Shown: positions 36,792 through 44,917 of the stretch, piece by piece | How the letters are laid out: each line of letters opens with the position of its first letter | Numbering within the stretch: position 1 is the stretch's first letter | DNA from: V1-33 sp039795165 | GTDB lineage: Bacteria; Verrucomicrobiota; Verrucomicrobiia; Verrucomicrobiales; V1-33 | NCBI GenBank assembly: GCA_039795165.1 | Contig: JBDKER010000022.1 | Span: 1 to 64,000 of the forward strand | Direction: 5' to 3' | Length of the DNA stretch: 64,000 nt | Position numbers and translations under genes: made by a program | The notes under the pieces: model-generated | What the model saw: the letters and a program-made list of their open reading frames with translations, nothing else | Database searches by the model: none | Told to the model about the DNA's origin: nothing

Positions 36792-37699
36792 AACCTCTCG
36801 CCACTCTCCTCACCCTCCTTACCACCTGCCCAGCCGATACCCTCCACCTCCGCAACGGCCACTCGGTCACGTGCGAACTCCTCTCCACCTCAACCACAGC
36901 AGTCCGCATCCGCTACCTCCAGAAGGATATCCGCTCAGTCCCCCTCAAGGACATCAACCGCATCTCGTTCTCCCCTCTCCCCGGCGAAACAGAGGCCACC
37001 TCTCTCGCCATCTCCACCAGCAACCCCACTCCCCTCACCAGCTTCTGGATCCGCCGCCAGCCATGGCTCGCCATCCCGGATTCCCCTGCCGGAAAACTCG
37101 GCCTGACCTACGCCAGCCTCCTCGCCTCCCAGCCCTCACCCGACCGACTCAACCGCGCCCTCGCCATCTGCCTCCAGATCGAATCCGCAGACTGGAACCC
37201 GGAAACCAAAGCCCACGCCCGCGCCGCACGCCTCCGCATCCTCCTCCAGAAGGGCGAACTCAAGGAACTCCGCAGCACCGCTTCCTCACTCGCCGAAACC
37301 TCCGCCCGCTTCCCCAGAGCCATTATCGAAATCCAGCACATCCTCGCTGAAGCCGCCACCACCGAACTCGCCTCGCTCGTCTCCTCCCACCCCCGCTGGC
37401 ACCTCGACGATTCCCTCTCCACACAGCACCGCCAGCTCCTCGCCTCCGCCACCGACGGCTTCCTCTTCGCTCACCTCTTCCACGGATCCGAAGAAGACCT
37501 CGCCGCCAGAGGCCTCTGGAACGCTTCCCAGCTCGCAGCCACCCACGGCAATCCCACCGCCGCCACCGCGTGGGCCACCGATGTCACCCGCTTCTACCCC
37601 GCATCCCCCCAGAGATCAGCCGCAGCCGCCTTCCTCGCCCAGCAGCAGCCACCCAACCCGGCAACTGCCCAGCCAACCCTCCCCGACCCACCTCCATGA
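36788..37699 (+). CDS. Hypothetical exported helical protein in the TPR-vWA operon
   Basis: This 303-residue protein has a short signal-like N-terminus (PLATLLTLLTTCPADTL). The first 70 residues form a small beta-rich module (HLRNGHSVTCELLST, then LQKDIRSVPLKDINRISF) that looks like the stress-type SH3 fold often found at the start of exported PVC proteins. The rest is helical. It overlaps the TPR gene before it and the vWA gene after it by four bases each, so the three are made together. I recognise no named family. Confidence 0.7.
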   Translation: MKPLATLLTLLTTCPADTLHLRNGHSVTCELLSTSTTAVRIRYLQKDIRSVPLKDINRISFSPLPGETEATSLAISTSNPTPLTSFWIRRQPWLAIPDSPAGKLGLTYASLLASQPSPDRLNRALAICLQIESADWNPETKAHARAARLRILLQKGELKELRSTASSLAETSARFPRAIIEIQHILAEAATTELASLVSSHPRWHLDDSLSTQHRQLLASATDGFLFAHLFHGSEEDLAARGLWNASQLAATHGNPTAATAWATDVTRFYPASPQRSAAAAFLAQQQPPNPATAQPTLPDPPP

Positions 37700-38787
37700 A
37701 CGCCGCCGATCAACACACCGATCCCCAGCCACCCAAAGGCGGCGGCCTCCTCATCAGCCTCGCCGTCCACGCCGCCCTCCTCAGCCTCACCCTCCTCGTC
37801 GTCGTCAGCCGCTACCTCCAGCCAGCAGAAGATCCCGTCTTCACCCCAACCCAACGGGTCCTCCTCCCCGCACAGATCCGCGAACACCGCATGAACGCAG
37901 CCCGCCACGACGCCAGCGCCCCACGCCCTTCCTACAGCCCCAGAATCACCGGCTCCTCCCCCTCGCCCATCGCCATCCCCCCCACCCCGGAAGTCAATGT
38001 CCAGCAGATGCTCCCCCTCAACCCTTCCCAGATGGTCAGCGACCAGATCGCCAGCCTCATCGGCTCCGCAGGTGAAGGCGCAGGCACCGGACAAGGCCTC
38101 TCCGGCGGCGCAGGCACCAGCCCAGCCACCGCAGGCGTCAGCTTCTTCAGCATCAACGACGCCACCAGATCCATCGTCATCATGATCGATGTCTCCCAAT
38201 CCATGTTCAGCCGCACCGGCGACTACGATTCCTCTTCCCGCAAACTCATCCGCACCGGCAGCCGCCAGGCCTTCCACACCATCCGCACAGAAGCCCTCCA
38301 GCTCATCAGCAGCCTCGGCCCGGATACCCGCTTCGGCATCATCCGCTGGAGCGGCAGCGCACGTTCATGGCAACCCTCCCTCGTCCGCGCCACCGACGCC
38401 AATAAGGCAGCCGCCCGCGAACACATCCTCCATGAAGTCGATGCCGAATCCGCCCCTCCCACCGGCGGCCGACCCGGCGGCACCAGACACGACTACGCCC
38501 TCGAAGAACTCTTCCGCCTCGCCCCCGAATCCGCCTTCATGCTCACCGACGGCAATGCCACCAGAAGCTCCCCGCGCGGTGGCATGTCACCCATCCCCAA
38601 CAGCGAAATCTTCGATCTCCTCACCTCCGCCTCCCACTCCCTCACCTCCCCCCCCCGCATTCACACCATCTACTACGTCACCGGAACCGACCGCAAGGAA
38701 GAGGAAGAACTCCTCCGCGGCATCGCCCGCAGAACCAAAGGAAAATTCCGCAAGGTCTCCGCCACCACCGCCCCCAAACCAAGCTGA
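37696..38787 (+). CDS. vWA-domain protein with TonB-like N-terminal membrane anchor
   Basis: This is a 363-residue protein. Residues about 18-38 form one transmembrane helix (LISLAVHAALLSLTLLVVVS) containing Ser21 and His25 in the S-x3-H spacing found in TonB. A proline-rich periplasmic linker follows, then a glycine-rich stretch, then a von Willebrand factor A domain from about residue 155 with an intact MIDAS start IDVSQSM (D165, S167, S169) and FMLTDGNATR further on. The anchor suggests that it could be energised by an ExbB/ExbD-type motor; none is in the window. It is the last gene of the TPR operon. The function is unknown. Confidence 0.85.
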   Translation: MNAADQHTDPQPPKGGGLLISLAVHAALLSLTLLVVVSRYLQPAEDPVFTPTQRVLLPAQIREHRMNAARHDASAPRPSYSPRITGSSPSPIAIPPTPEVNVQQMLPLNPSQMVSDQIASLIGSAGEGAGTGQGLSGGAGTSPATAGVSFFSINDATRSIVIMIDVSQSMFSRTGDYDSSSRKLIRTGSRQAFHTIRTEALQLISSLGPDTRFGIIRWSGSARSWQPSLVRATDANKAAAREHILHEVDAESAPPTGGRPGGTRHDYALEELFRLAPESAFMLTDGNATRSSPRGGMSPIPNSEIFDLLTSASHSLTSPPRIHTIYYVTGTDRKEEEELLRGIARRTKGKFRKVSATTAPKPS

Positions 38788-38848
38788 CCCTCTCACCGTC
38801 AGGATTCTGCACCAAAAACCACCTCTCCCGGCAGTCCCGCATTTTTTA

Positions 38849-38872
38849 CACTGCAATTCTCAGCCCGCAGTG
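38849..38872. promoter_or_regulatory. Inverted repeat upstream of the aldehyde dehydrogenase gene
   Basis: CACTGC (38849-38854) and GCAGTG (38867-38872) form a perfect six-base inverted repeat just after a T-run and 20 bases before the ATG at 38893. It could be an operator or the end of the upstream transcript. A CATAGT hexamer follows at 38874, but no good -35 accompanies it. Confidence 0.25.
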
Positions 38873-38892
38873 GCATAGTGTCAGGCTGTCCC

Positions 38893-40392
38893 ATGAAGCC
38901 CGACTCCCCGCCACGCCGCTCCCGATCCCCACGGCCCTCCCCTCACTCCCTCGATTTCTCCTCGGGCTGGAACTACTCCCCAGCCCCGGAATCCATCCGA
39001 CCACACATCCGCAGCACATACGGTCTCTTCATCGGTGGAAAATGGCGCTCCCCCAGCTCCGGCCAGTTCCAGCCCATCATCAACCCCGCCACCGAAGCTA
39101 CCCTCTGCCACGTCGCCGCAGGCAACGCAGACGACATCAACCTCGCCGTCCAGCACGCCCGCTCAGCCAGCGAAAAAGTCTGGTCCCGCATGCCAGCCCT
39201 CGAACGCGGAAAATACCTCTACCGCATCGCCAGACTCCTCCAGGAAAAATCCCGCGAACTCGCCGTCCTCGAAACCCTCAATACCGGCAAACCCATCCGC
39301 GAAAGCCGCGACGTCGACCTCCCCCTCGCCGCCGCCCACTTCTTCCACCACGCCGGCTGGGCCGACAAACTCCCCTACGCCTTCCCCGGTGCCTCCCCGC
39401 AGCCCCTCGGAGTCGCCGCCCAGATCATCCCATGGAATTTCCCGCTCCTCATGGCCGCATGGAAAATCGCCCCAGCCCTCGCCTGTGGCAATACCGTCGT
39501 CCTCAAGACCGCTGAAACCACCCCCCTCACCGCCCTCCACCTCGCCGCCCTCTGCATGGAAGCAGGCCTGCCCGACGGCGTCGTCAACATCGTCCCCGGC
39601 GACCGCGCCACCGGAGCCGCCCTCGCCCAGCACCCCGGCGTCGATAAAGTCGCCTTCACCGGCTCCACCGCCGCAGGGAAATCCATCGCCCGCCACCTCG
39701 CAGGTACCAACCGCCCCCTCACCCTCGAACTGGGCGGAAAAGCCGCCAACATCATCTTCGCCGACGCCCCCCTCGACCAAGCCATCGAAGGCATCATCAA
39801 TGGCATCTACTTCAATCAGGGCCACGTCTGCTGCGCCGGCAGCCGACTCCTCATCGAAGAATCCGCCGCGCCAACCGTCATCCGCAAACTGCGCGACCGC
39901 ATGGCCACCCTCCGCCTCGGCGACCCCCTCGACAAAAATACAGACATCGGAGCCATCAGCAGCGCAGAACAACTCCGGAAAATCAAGGACCTCGTCGCCA
40001 GCGGCTCAGCCGAAGGAGCCTCCCTCTGGCAGAACCCCTGCCCCCTCCCCGACCGCGGCTTCTGGTACCCACCTTCGTTCTTCACAAACGTCTCAGCCAG
40101 CCACCGCATCGCCCACGAGGAAATCTTCGGCCCCGTCCTCTCCATCCTCACCTTCCGCACCCCGGAAGAAGCCGCCGAACGCGCCAACAATACCAGCTAC
40201 GGCCTCAGCGCAGGCGTCTGGACCGACAAGGGCAGCAAAGCCTTCGCCATCGCCCGGAAACTCAAGGCCGGCGTCATCTGGGCCAATACCTACAACCGCT
40301 TCGACCCCACCAGCCCCTTCGGTGGCTTCCGCGAAAGCGGCTTCGGCCGGGAAGGCGGCCGCCACGGCCTCGCTGCCTACACCCGCATCTGA
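38893..40392 (+). CDS. NAD(P)-dependent aldehyde dehydrogenase
   Basis: This 499-residue cytosolic enzyme oxidises an aldehyde to the acid. Family motifs are YGLFIGGKWRSPSSGQFQPI near the N-terminus, IIPWNFPLLMAAWKIAPAL, FTGSTAAGKSIARH (Rossmann loop), the general base glutamate in LTLELGGKAANI and the catalytic cysteine in NQGHVCCAGSRLLI. EEIFGPVLSILTF and SPFGGFRESGFGRE close the domain. It most resembles the betaine-aldehyde/phenylacetaldehyde type, but the substrate is open. ATG at 38893 is used; the in-frame GTG at 38878 is an alternative. The N-terminal 40 residues are basic and proline-rich. Confidence 0.93.
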   Translation: MKPDSPPRRSRSPRPSPHSLDFSSGWNYSPAPESIRPHIRSTYGLFIGGKWRSPSSGQFQPIINPATEATLCHVAAGNADDINLAVQHARSASEKVWSRMPALERGKYLYRIARLLQEKSRELAVLETLNTGKPIRESRDVDLPLAAAHFFHHAGWADKLPYAFPGASPQPLGVAAQIIPWNFPLLMAAWKIAPALACGNTVVLKTAETTPLTALHLAALCMEAGLPDGVVNIVPGDRATGAALAQHPGVDKVAFTGSTAAGKSIARHLAGTNRPLTLELGGKAANIIFADAPLDQAIEGIINGIYFNQGHVCCAGSRLLIEESAAPTVIRKLRDRMATLRLGDPLDKNTDIGAISSAEQLRKIKDLVASGSAEGASLWQNPCPLPDRGFWYPPSFFTNVSASHRIAHEEIFGPVLSILTFRTPEEAAERANNTSYGLSAGVWTDKGSKAFAIARKLKAGVIWANTYNRFDPTSPFGGFRESGFGREGGRHGLAAYTRI

Positions 40393-40409
40393 CCCAGCGC
40401 CGCCCACCC

Positions 40410-41984
40410 ATGCCCTTCCTGCCGGATCTGTCGTTCACCCAGCGCATGCTCGTTCTCGGCATGCTGCTGCTGACCGCCGTCCGCATGGTCATCGCCGCCA
40501 ACCTCGGACTCACTCCGGACGAAGCCTTCCTCGCCGAATGGGCCCGCCACCCGGGCATCGCCAGCATGGAGGGCGGCTGGACCCCAGCCCTGCTCACCAT
40601 CCCGGGATCTTCCCTCCTCGGCCCCACCCCTCTCGGCATCCGCTGGCTCATGCCCCTCACGGCCGCGGCCACCACATGGGTCCTCTACCAGCTCGTCCGC
40701 CGCGCCACCGGCGACAAACAGGCCGCATGGGCCGCCTGCCTCCTCAACCTCACCCCGGCCTTCAATCACGCCGCCATCTTCCTCCGCCCGGAACTTCCCG
40801 CCATCTTCCTCCAGCTCTGCGGCATGGCCGCGCTCTGGAAGGCCCTCCACCGCGCCTCCAGCTGGGACTGGCACTGGGCCCTCGCCGGAATCCTCTTCGG
40901 ATTGGCCTTCTACTCATGGCCCGGAACCTTCTGGAGCCTCATCGCCACAGCCACCCTCCTCGCCGGAGCCCGCCGCTGGCGCCGCCACATCTTCCGCCCG
41001 GGCTTCTGGATCCTCCTCGCCGACGCCGCACTCTTCGCATGGCCCATCTGGCACTGGAACCAGCAGCATGCCATGGCCGGATTCCACCGCTGGCACGAAC
41101 TCATCCGGCCCTCCCAGACAACCAGCTGGCTCGGTCCTTTTTTCCTGATCGCCAAATGGAGCCTCGCCCTCACCCCTCTCATCTTCGCCGCTACCGTCTG
41201 GGCCATCTCCCGCGGACTCCAGCGGTGGAACTCCAGTGACGCCGGACGCTTCTTCGCCGCCTTCTCCCTCGTTCCCTTCGCAGGCGCACTGGCCGCTTCC
41301 CTCGGCGGCGGCCACGCCACCAACTGGATCGCCCCTGCCCTCCCTGCCCTCTGCGCCCTCACCGCATGGGCATGGGACGACATCTCCCCTCAGAACATCA
41401 CGCGCCGCCAGCGCCTCCAGTGGCTCAGCGTCCTCCCAGCCTTCATCCTCACCCCCATCGCCCTCGAACCCGATATCCTCCGCCTCGCCGGCCTCACCAT
41501 CCCTCCGAGCCGCGAACCCTCCCGCTCATGGCGCGCATGGCAAACCACCACCTCGGAAGCCTCCCGCATCATCGCCGCCGCCCTCCCCCAGGCTGAACTC
41601 GATTCCCGTGGATCCCGCCGCCTCTTCCTCATCGCCGATTCCCCGGACCTCGCCTCCATCCTCAGCCTGCACCTCCCCCGCAACCTGCCCGTCCGCCGCC
41701 CCACCCCATCCCACCCTCTCGTCCACCCCATCGCCTCCACCATCCCCGATTCCTCCTACCACTTCTGGCCGCGCTACGACTCCATCACCAGCGGCCGCAG
41801 CTTCTTCGCCGGATGCACCGCCCTCTTCTTCACCGAATCCACCCAGAGCGAACCACCACCGGAAATCTCCCGCGCCTTCACCTCGTGGCGTACCCTCGCC
41901 GTCTTCGACACCAACGCCAGTCAGCTGCCCATCCGCCGCACCACCGTTTTCGCTTGCTACGGCTACACCGGAATCCCTGAATGA
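40410..41984 (+). CDS. Glycosyltransferase family 39-like membrane protein
   Basis: This 524-residue polytopic membrane protein has about ten hydrophobic segments. The first extracytoplasmic loop contains GLTPDEAFLAEWARHPG with the acidic residues used by GT39/ArnT-type enzymes. ILFGLAFYSWPGTFWSLI and later helices continue the pattern. Such enzymes transfer a sugar from a polyprenyl phosphate to lipid or protein on the outer face of the inner membrane. The following gene is a GT2 polyprenyl-phosphate sugar synthase candidate and overlaps it by four bases (41981-41984), so donor synthesis and transfer are probably paired. The acceptor is unknown. Confidence 0.85.
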   Translation: MPFLPDLSFTQRMLVLGMLLLTAVRMVIAANLGLTPDEAFLAEWARHPGIASMEGGWTPALLTIPGSSLLGPTPLGIRWLMPLTAAATTWVLYQLVRRATGDKQAAWAACLLNLTPAFNHAAIFLRPELPAIFLQLCGMAALWKALHRASSWDWHWALAGILFGLAFYSWPGTFWSLIATATLLAGARRWRRHIFRPGFWILLADAALFAWPIWHWNQQHAMAGFHRWHELIRPSQTTSWLGPFFLIAKWSLALTPLIFAATVWAISRGLQRWNSSDAGRFFAAFSLVPFAGALAASLGGGHATNWIAPALPALCALTAWAWDDISPQNITRRQRLQWLSVLPAFILTPIALEPDILRLAGLTIPPSREPSRSWRAWQTTTSEASRIIAAALPQAELDSRGSRRLFLIADSPDLASILSLHLPRNLPVRRPTPSHPLVHPIASTIPDSSYHFWPRYDSITSGRSFFAGCTALFFTESTQSEPPPEISRAFTSWRTLAVFDTNASQLPIRRTTVFACYGYTGIPE

Positions 41985-42703
41985 TCCCCATGCCCACCAG
42001 CCAGGCCCCCTCCCTCTCCATCGTCATCCCTCTCTACAACGAAGAGGAAAATGTCGCCGCCCTCACCGACGAAGTGGCCCGCGCCATCCCCCATCAGGAT
42101 TGGGAACTCATCTACGTCGATGACGGCTCGACAGACCAGACCGTCGCCCGCATCCCCCGCCTCCCATTCGTCCGCATCCTCGAATTCACCAGCAACAGCG
42201 GCCAGTCCGCCGCCATGCACGCAGGCATCCACGCCGCCAGAGGCCAACTCATCGCCCTCCTCGATGGCGACCTCCAGAATGACCCCGCCGATATCCCGAA
42301 ACTCATCGCGGAAATTGATAAGGGCTTCGACCTCGTCTGCGGCTACCGCGCCAAACGCCGCGATTCCACCTTCCGCCGCCTCCAGAGCCGCGTCGCCAAC
42401 TGGGTCCGCAGCCGCTTCACCGGCGACGGCGTCCGCGATACCGGATGCTCCCTCAAGGTCATGCGCCGCGAATGCCGCAACGCCCTCATCCTCTTCCGCG
42501 GCATGCACCGCTTCATCCCAGCCCTCATCAAGGGAGCCGGCTTCCGCCTCACCGAAATCCCCGTCAACCACCGCCCGCGCCTCCACGGAGTCAGCAAATA
42601 CGGATTCGGCAACCGCGCCTTCCGCGCCACCCGCGACATGTTCGGTGTCCGCTGGCTCCTCAGCCGCCAATGCCACTACCAGCTCCGCCACCCGGACGCC
42701 TAA
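41981..42703 (+). CDS. Glycosyltransferase family 2, dolichyl/undecaprenyl-phosphate sugar synthase type
   Basis: This is a 240-residue GT-A enzyme. The core motifs are LSIVIPLYNEEENVAALTDE, WELIYVDDGSTDQTVARI (DDGS), LIALLDGDLQNDPADIPK (DGDLQ) and GDGVRDTGCSLKVMRRE. NHRPRLHGVSKYGFGNRAF matches the conserved C-terminal block of DPM1-like synthases. It lacks the C-terminal membrane helices of the GtrB/ArnC group. It probably charges a polyprenyl phosphate with a sugar for the GT39-like partner. The ATG at 41981 overlaps that gene; a second ATG at 41990 is possible. Confidence 0.92.
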   Translation: MIPMPTSQAPSLSIVIPLYNEEENVAALTDEVARAIPHQDWELIYVDDGSTDQTVARIPRLPFVRILEFTSNSGQSAAMHAGIHAARGQLIALLDGDLQNDPADIPKLIAEIDKGFDLVCGYRAKRRDSTFRRLQSRVANWVRSRFTGDGVRDTGCSLKVMRRECRNALILFRGMHRFIPALIKGAGFRLTEIPVNHRPRLHGVSKYGFGNRAFRATRDMFGVRWLLSRQCHYQLRHPDA

Positions 42704-42756
42704 TCCCGCCGCACCCGCGGACTTGCCGCCGCCGCCGCACCAGCCATCATTTCCCC

Positions 42757-43266
42757 ATGCCTGCTCTGCGCACCCTCACCCCTCTGCTCGCTGCCCTCTG
42801 CTTCCTCCCCGCAGCCCCAGCCGACGCTCAGCAGAATGCCCTCGCCAAACCCCTGCGGAAATTCGACCGCAATGGCGACGGACGCCTCGAGGGCTACGAA
42901 CTCCGCCTCGCCAGACAGGCCCACAACCGCGGCGGCCGCCCCGCCGAACCGAATCCCGGACGCTGGCGCGACATCCTCGAACGACTCGAACGCGAATTCC
43001 TCCGCCGCCGCGAAAAGGACTTCGATACGGACCACAATGGCCAACTCAGCGACCAGGAACGCCAGCAGGCACGCTCGGTCTGGCGGAAAATCGCCACGGA
43101 AATCACCGCCCTCCGCGACGACATCACGGCACGCTACGACCGCAACGACGATGGCGAACTCAACGACGACGAACGCAGTGCCTCCCGCGCCGAAAGCGAA
43201 CGCCGCCGCCGCGAAATCGAAGAAACCATCATGGCCGCATGGATGAGTCCCAATCCCCGGCCCTGA
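42757..43266 (+). CDS. Secreted EF-hand protein
   Basis: This 169-residue protein has a signal peptide (LTPLLAALCFLPAAPADAQ). Three EF-hand-type calcium loops are visible: DRNGDGRLEGYE, DTDHNGQLSDQE and DRNDDGELNDDE, separated by charged helices rich in R and E. Such proteins are common in the periplasm of PVC bacteria and are thought to bind calcium or serve structural roles; none is assigned here. It is between the glycosyltransferases and the ParA gene with gaps of 53 and 64 bases, so co-transcription is possible but not clear. Confidence 0.85.
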   Translation: MPALRTLTPLLAALCFLPAAPADAQQNALAKPLRKFDRNGDGRLEGYELRLARQAHNRGGRPAEPNPGRWRDILERLEREFLRRREKDFDTDHNGQLSDQERQQARSVWRKIATEITALRDDITARYDRNDDGELNDDERSASRAESERRRREIEETIMAAWMSPNPRP

Positions 43267-43330
43267 TGCTCCCGTTCCTCAGCAAATTCCGCATGCATCC
43301 ATCGCCCGCACAGCCTAGGCTCATCCCCCA

Positions 43331-44143
43331 GTGACTGTTCTCGCGATCACCAGCCAGAAAGGAGGCGTCGGCAAAACCACCGTCTCCGTCAACCTCGCCT
43401 ACTCCCTCGCCCGCCGAGGCTGGCATACCCTGCTCATCGACACCGATCCCCAGGGCTCAGTCGGCCTCTCCCTCTCGGAAAAAGCCCGTAAATGCCGGGG
43501 CTTCTACGACGCCATCAATTCGGGTGCCTCCGCCGAATCCATGATCCTCGCCACAAGGCTCCCGGAACTGCGCATCCTCACCAGCGGACACCCCCACGGA
43601 TTCTTCGAAGCTGTCCAGCAGGGCATCGATGCCCCCGCCGCCCTCCAGCGCATCACCTCCGAACTCCGCTCCCGCCAAGGCTTTGATGCCATCCTCATCG
43701 ACACCCCGGCCGGACTCGCCGGCATCACCGGCGATGTCCTCCGCACCGCCGACGCCGTCCTCATCCCCCAGCAGGCAGAACCCCTCGGCATGCGCTCCAT
43801 TCCCCAGGTCCTCCACGCCATCCAAAGCCTCCGCTCCAAAGGCTCCCCCCTCGAAGTCGCCGGCATCCTCATGACCATGGTCCAGCAGGACCAGCGCGAA
43901 AGTACCGACGTCATCCGCGAACTCCGCTCGCTCCTTCCCGCCAGACTCCTCCTCAATACCCTCATCCCACGCGACCCAGCCTTCATCCGCGCTTCCGCCG
44001 TCGGCGTCCCCGTCGCCCTCCTCTACCAGCAACCCCCTGCCGTCGCCCACGTCTTCGATCAGCTCGCCGCCGAACTCGAACCCAGACTGCGCCTAGCCCG
44101 CTCCCGTCCCCAGTCCCATGAACACACTAAACTCATGGATTGA
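43331..44143 (+). CDS. ParA/MinD-family ATPase
   Basis: This 270-residue deviant Walker ATPase starts with GTG at 43331. The P-loop QKGGVGKTTVSVNLAYSLA with the signature lysine lies at residues about 9-27, the A' motif is LLIDTDPQGSVGLSL, and DAILIDTPAGLAGITGDVL contains the second conserved Asp. It has no N-terminal HTH, so it is a small soluble ParA of the kind that positions cargo or chromosomes. There is no parB beside it. Instead it overlaps by 26 bases a gene whose C-terminus looks like a roadblock domain. The role is likely cellular positioning; this is inferred. Confidence 0.92.
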   Translation: MTVLAITSQKGGVGKTTVSVNLAYSLARRGWHTLLIDTDPQGSVGLSLSEKARKCRGFYDAINSGASAESMILATRLPELRILTSGHPHGFFEAVQQGIDAPAALQRITSELRSRQGFDAILIDTPAGLAGITGDVLRTADAVLIPQQAEPLGMRSIPQVLHAIQSLRSKGSPLEVAGILMTMVQQDQRESTDVIRELRSLLPARLLLNTLIPRDPAFIRASAVGVPVALLYQQPPAVAHVFDQLAAELEPRLRLARSRPQSHEHTKLMD

Positions 44144-44897
44144 CGCCGAAGCGGTCAGCGGGCTCGGCAAGGCCCTCGCCACGCCGCATCACGACGCCAA
44201 CCCAGCCCCGGCCCCCACGGCCGATTCCACGCCAGCCGTGGAGCTTTCCCCGGACGATTTCCACACCGCGGACCACTTCGCCCCGGCTCCCTTCCCGGAC
44301 CCGGAATCACCGGCTTCCCTCCCCCTCCGCCAACTCCTGCGCTCCATCCGCGAAAAAGCAGAACTCTCCGGCCTCATCACGCAAGGCAGCACCGCCCCGG
44401 AACCGCAGGAACGGCCCGAAGCCGCCCACGCTCCCCTGCCAGTCACCGCAGATCCTGATTTCCCGACCCCGTCCACCCCGTCCACCCCGTCCACCCCGTT
44501 CACCCCCCCGCTCGGCACCCTCGCCACCCGCGTCCGTGCCCTCGCCGACTGGATCCGGCGCCAGACTTCCACCCACGAACTCTTCATCGCCGATTCCCAG
44601 GGGAACCCCGTCACGGACCGGCCCGCCAGCCCGGAACTCGTCACCGCCGCACTCGTGGTGTCCGACTCGTCCCGGCGCGCCCTCCAGCACCTCCCGCATG
44701 CAGGGGACGCCGCCATCCACATCGATCTCCCGGACGACCGCAGTCTCTGCATCATCTCCGCACAGACTTCCCTCGGCACCTTCTGCCTCGGCCTCGTCAC
44801 CAGCGCACCGCTCGCAGCCCGCACCGCCCAGCGCTTCCGCCTCGCTCTCCGCACCGCCGTGGAAACGGAACCACCCAGCCGGCGCGAACGCTGGTAG
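44118..44897 (+). CDS. Proline-rich protein with roadblock/LC7-like C-terminal domain
   Basis: This is a 259-residue protein. Residues 1-135 are proline- and acid-rich and probably disordered, including the nine-base minisatellite-encoded STP repeats. Residues about 135-250 show the layout of a roadblock/LC7 domain: an amphipathic helix, a strand with ELFIADSQGNPVTD, a helix, then AAIHIDLPDDRSLCIISAQT and FCLGLVTSAPL as later strands. The assignment rests on pattern, not on a search. It overlaps the ParA gene by 26 bases, so the two are co-translated. Roadblock proteins often regulate small NTPases, so this could be the ParA partner. Confidence 0.6.
   Translation: MNTLNSWIDAEAVSGLGKALATPHHDANPAPAPTADSTPAVELSPDDFHTADHFAPAPFPDPESPASLPLRQLLRSIREKAELSGLITQGSTAPEPQERPEAAHAPLPVTADPDFPTPSTPSTPSTPFTPPLGTLATRVRALADWIRRQTSTHELFIADSQGNPVTDRPASPELVTAALVVSDSSRRALQHLPHAGDAAIHIDLPDDRSLCIISAQTSLGTFCLGLVTSAPLAARTAQRFRLALRTAVETEPPSRRERW
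44471..44506 (+). repeat. Nine-base minisatellite in the roadblock-like gene
   Basis: Three exact copies of gtccacccc at 44471, 44480 and 44489 are followed by a variant gttcacccc at 44498. The unit is a multiple of three and encodes repeated Ser-Thr-Pro type residues in the disordered linker. Confidence 0.95.
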
Positions 44898-44917
44898 CCT
44901 CTTCCGCCAACCCCACC

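Noticed and set aside
39035..41239. A 734-codon open frame on the + strand in a second frame
   Set aside because: It lies over the aldehyde dehydrogenase and the GT39-like gene in another frame, is composed of S, P, T, R and H runs and has no family motifs.
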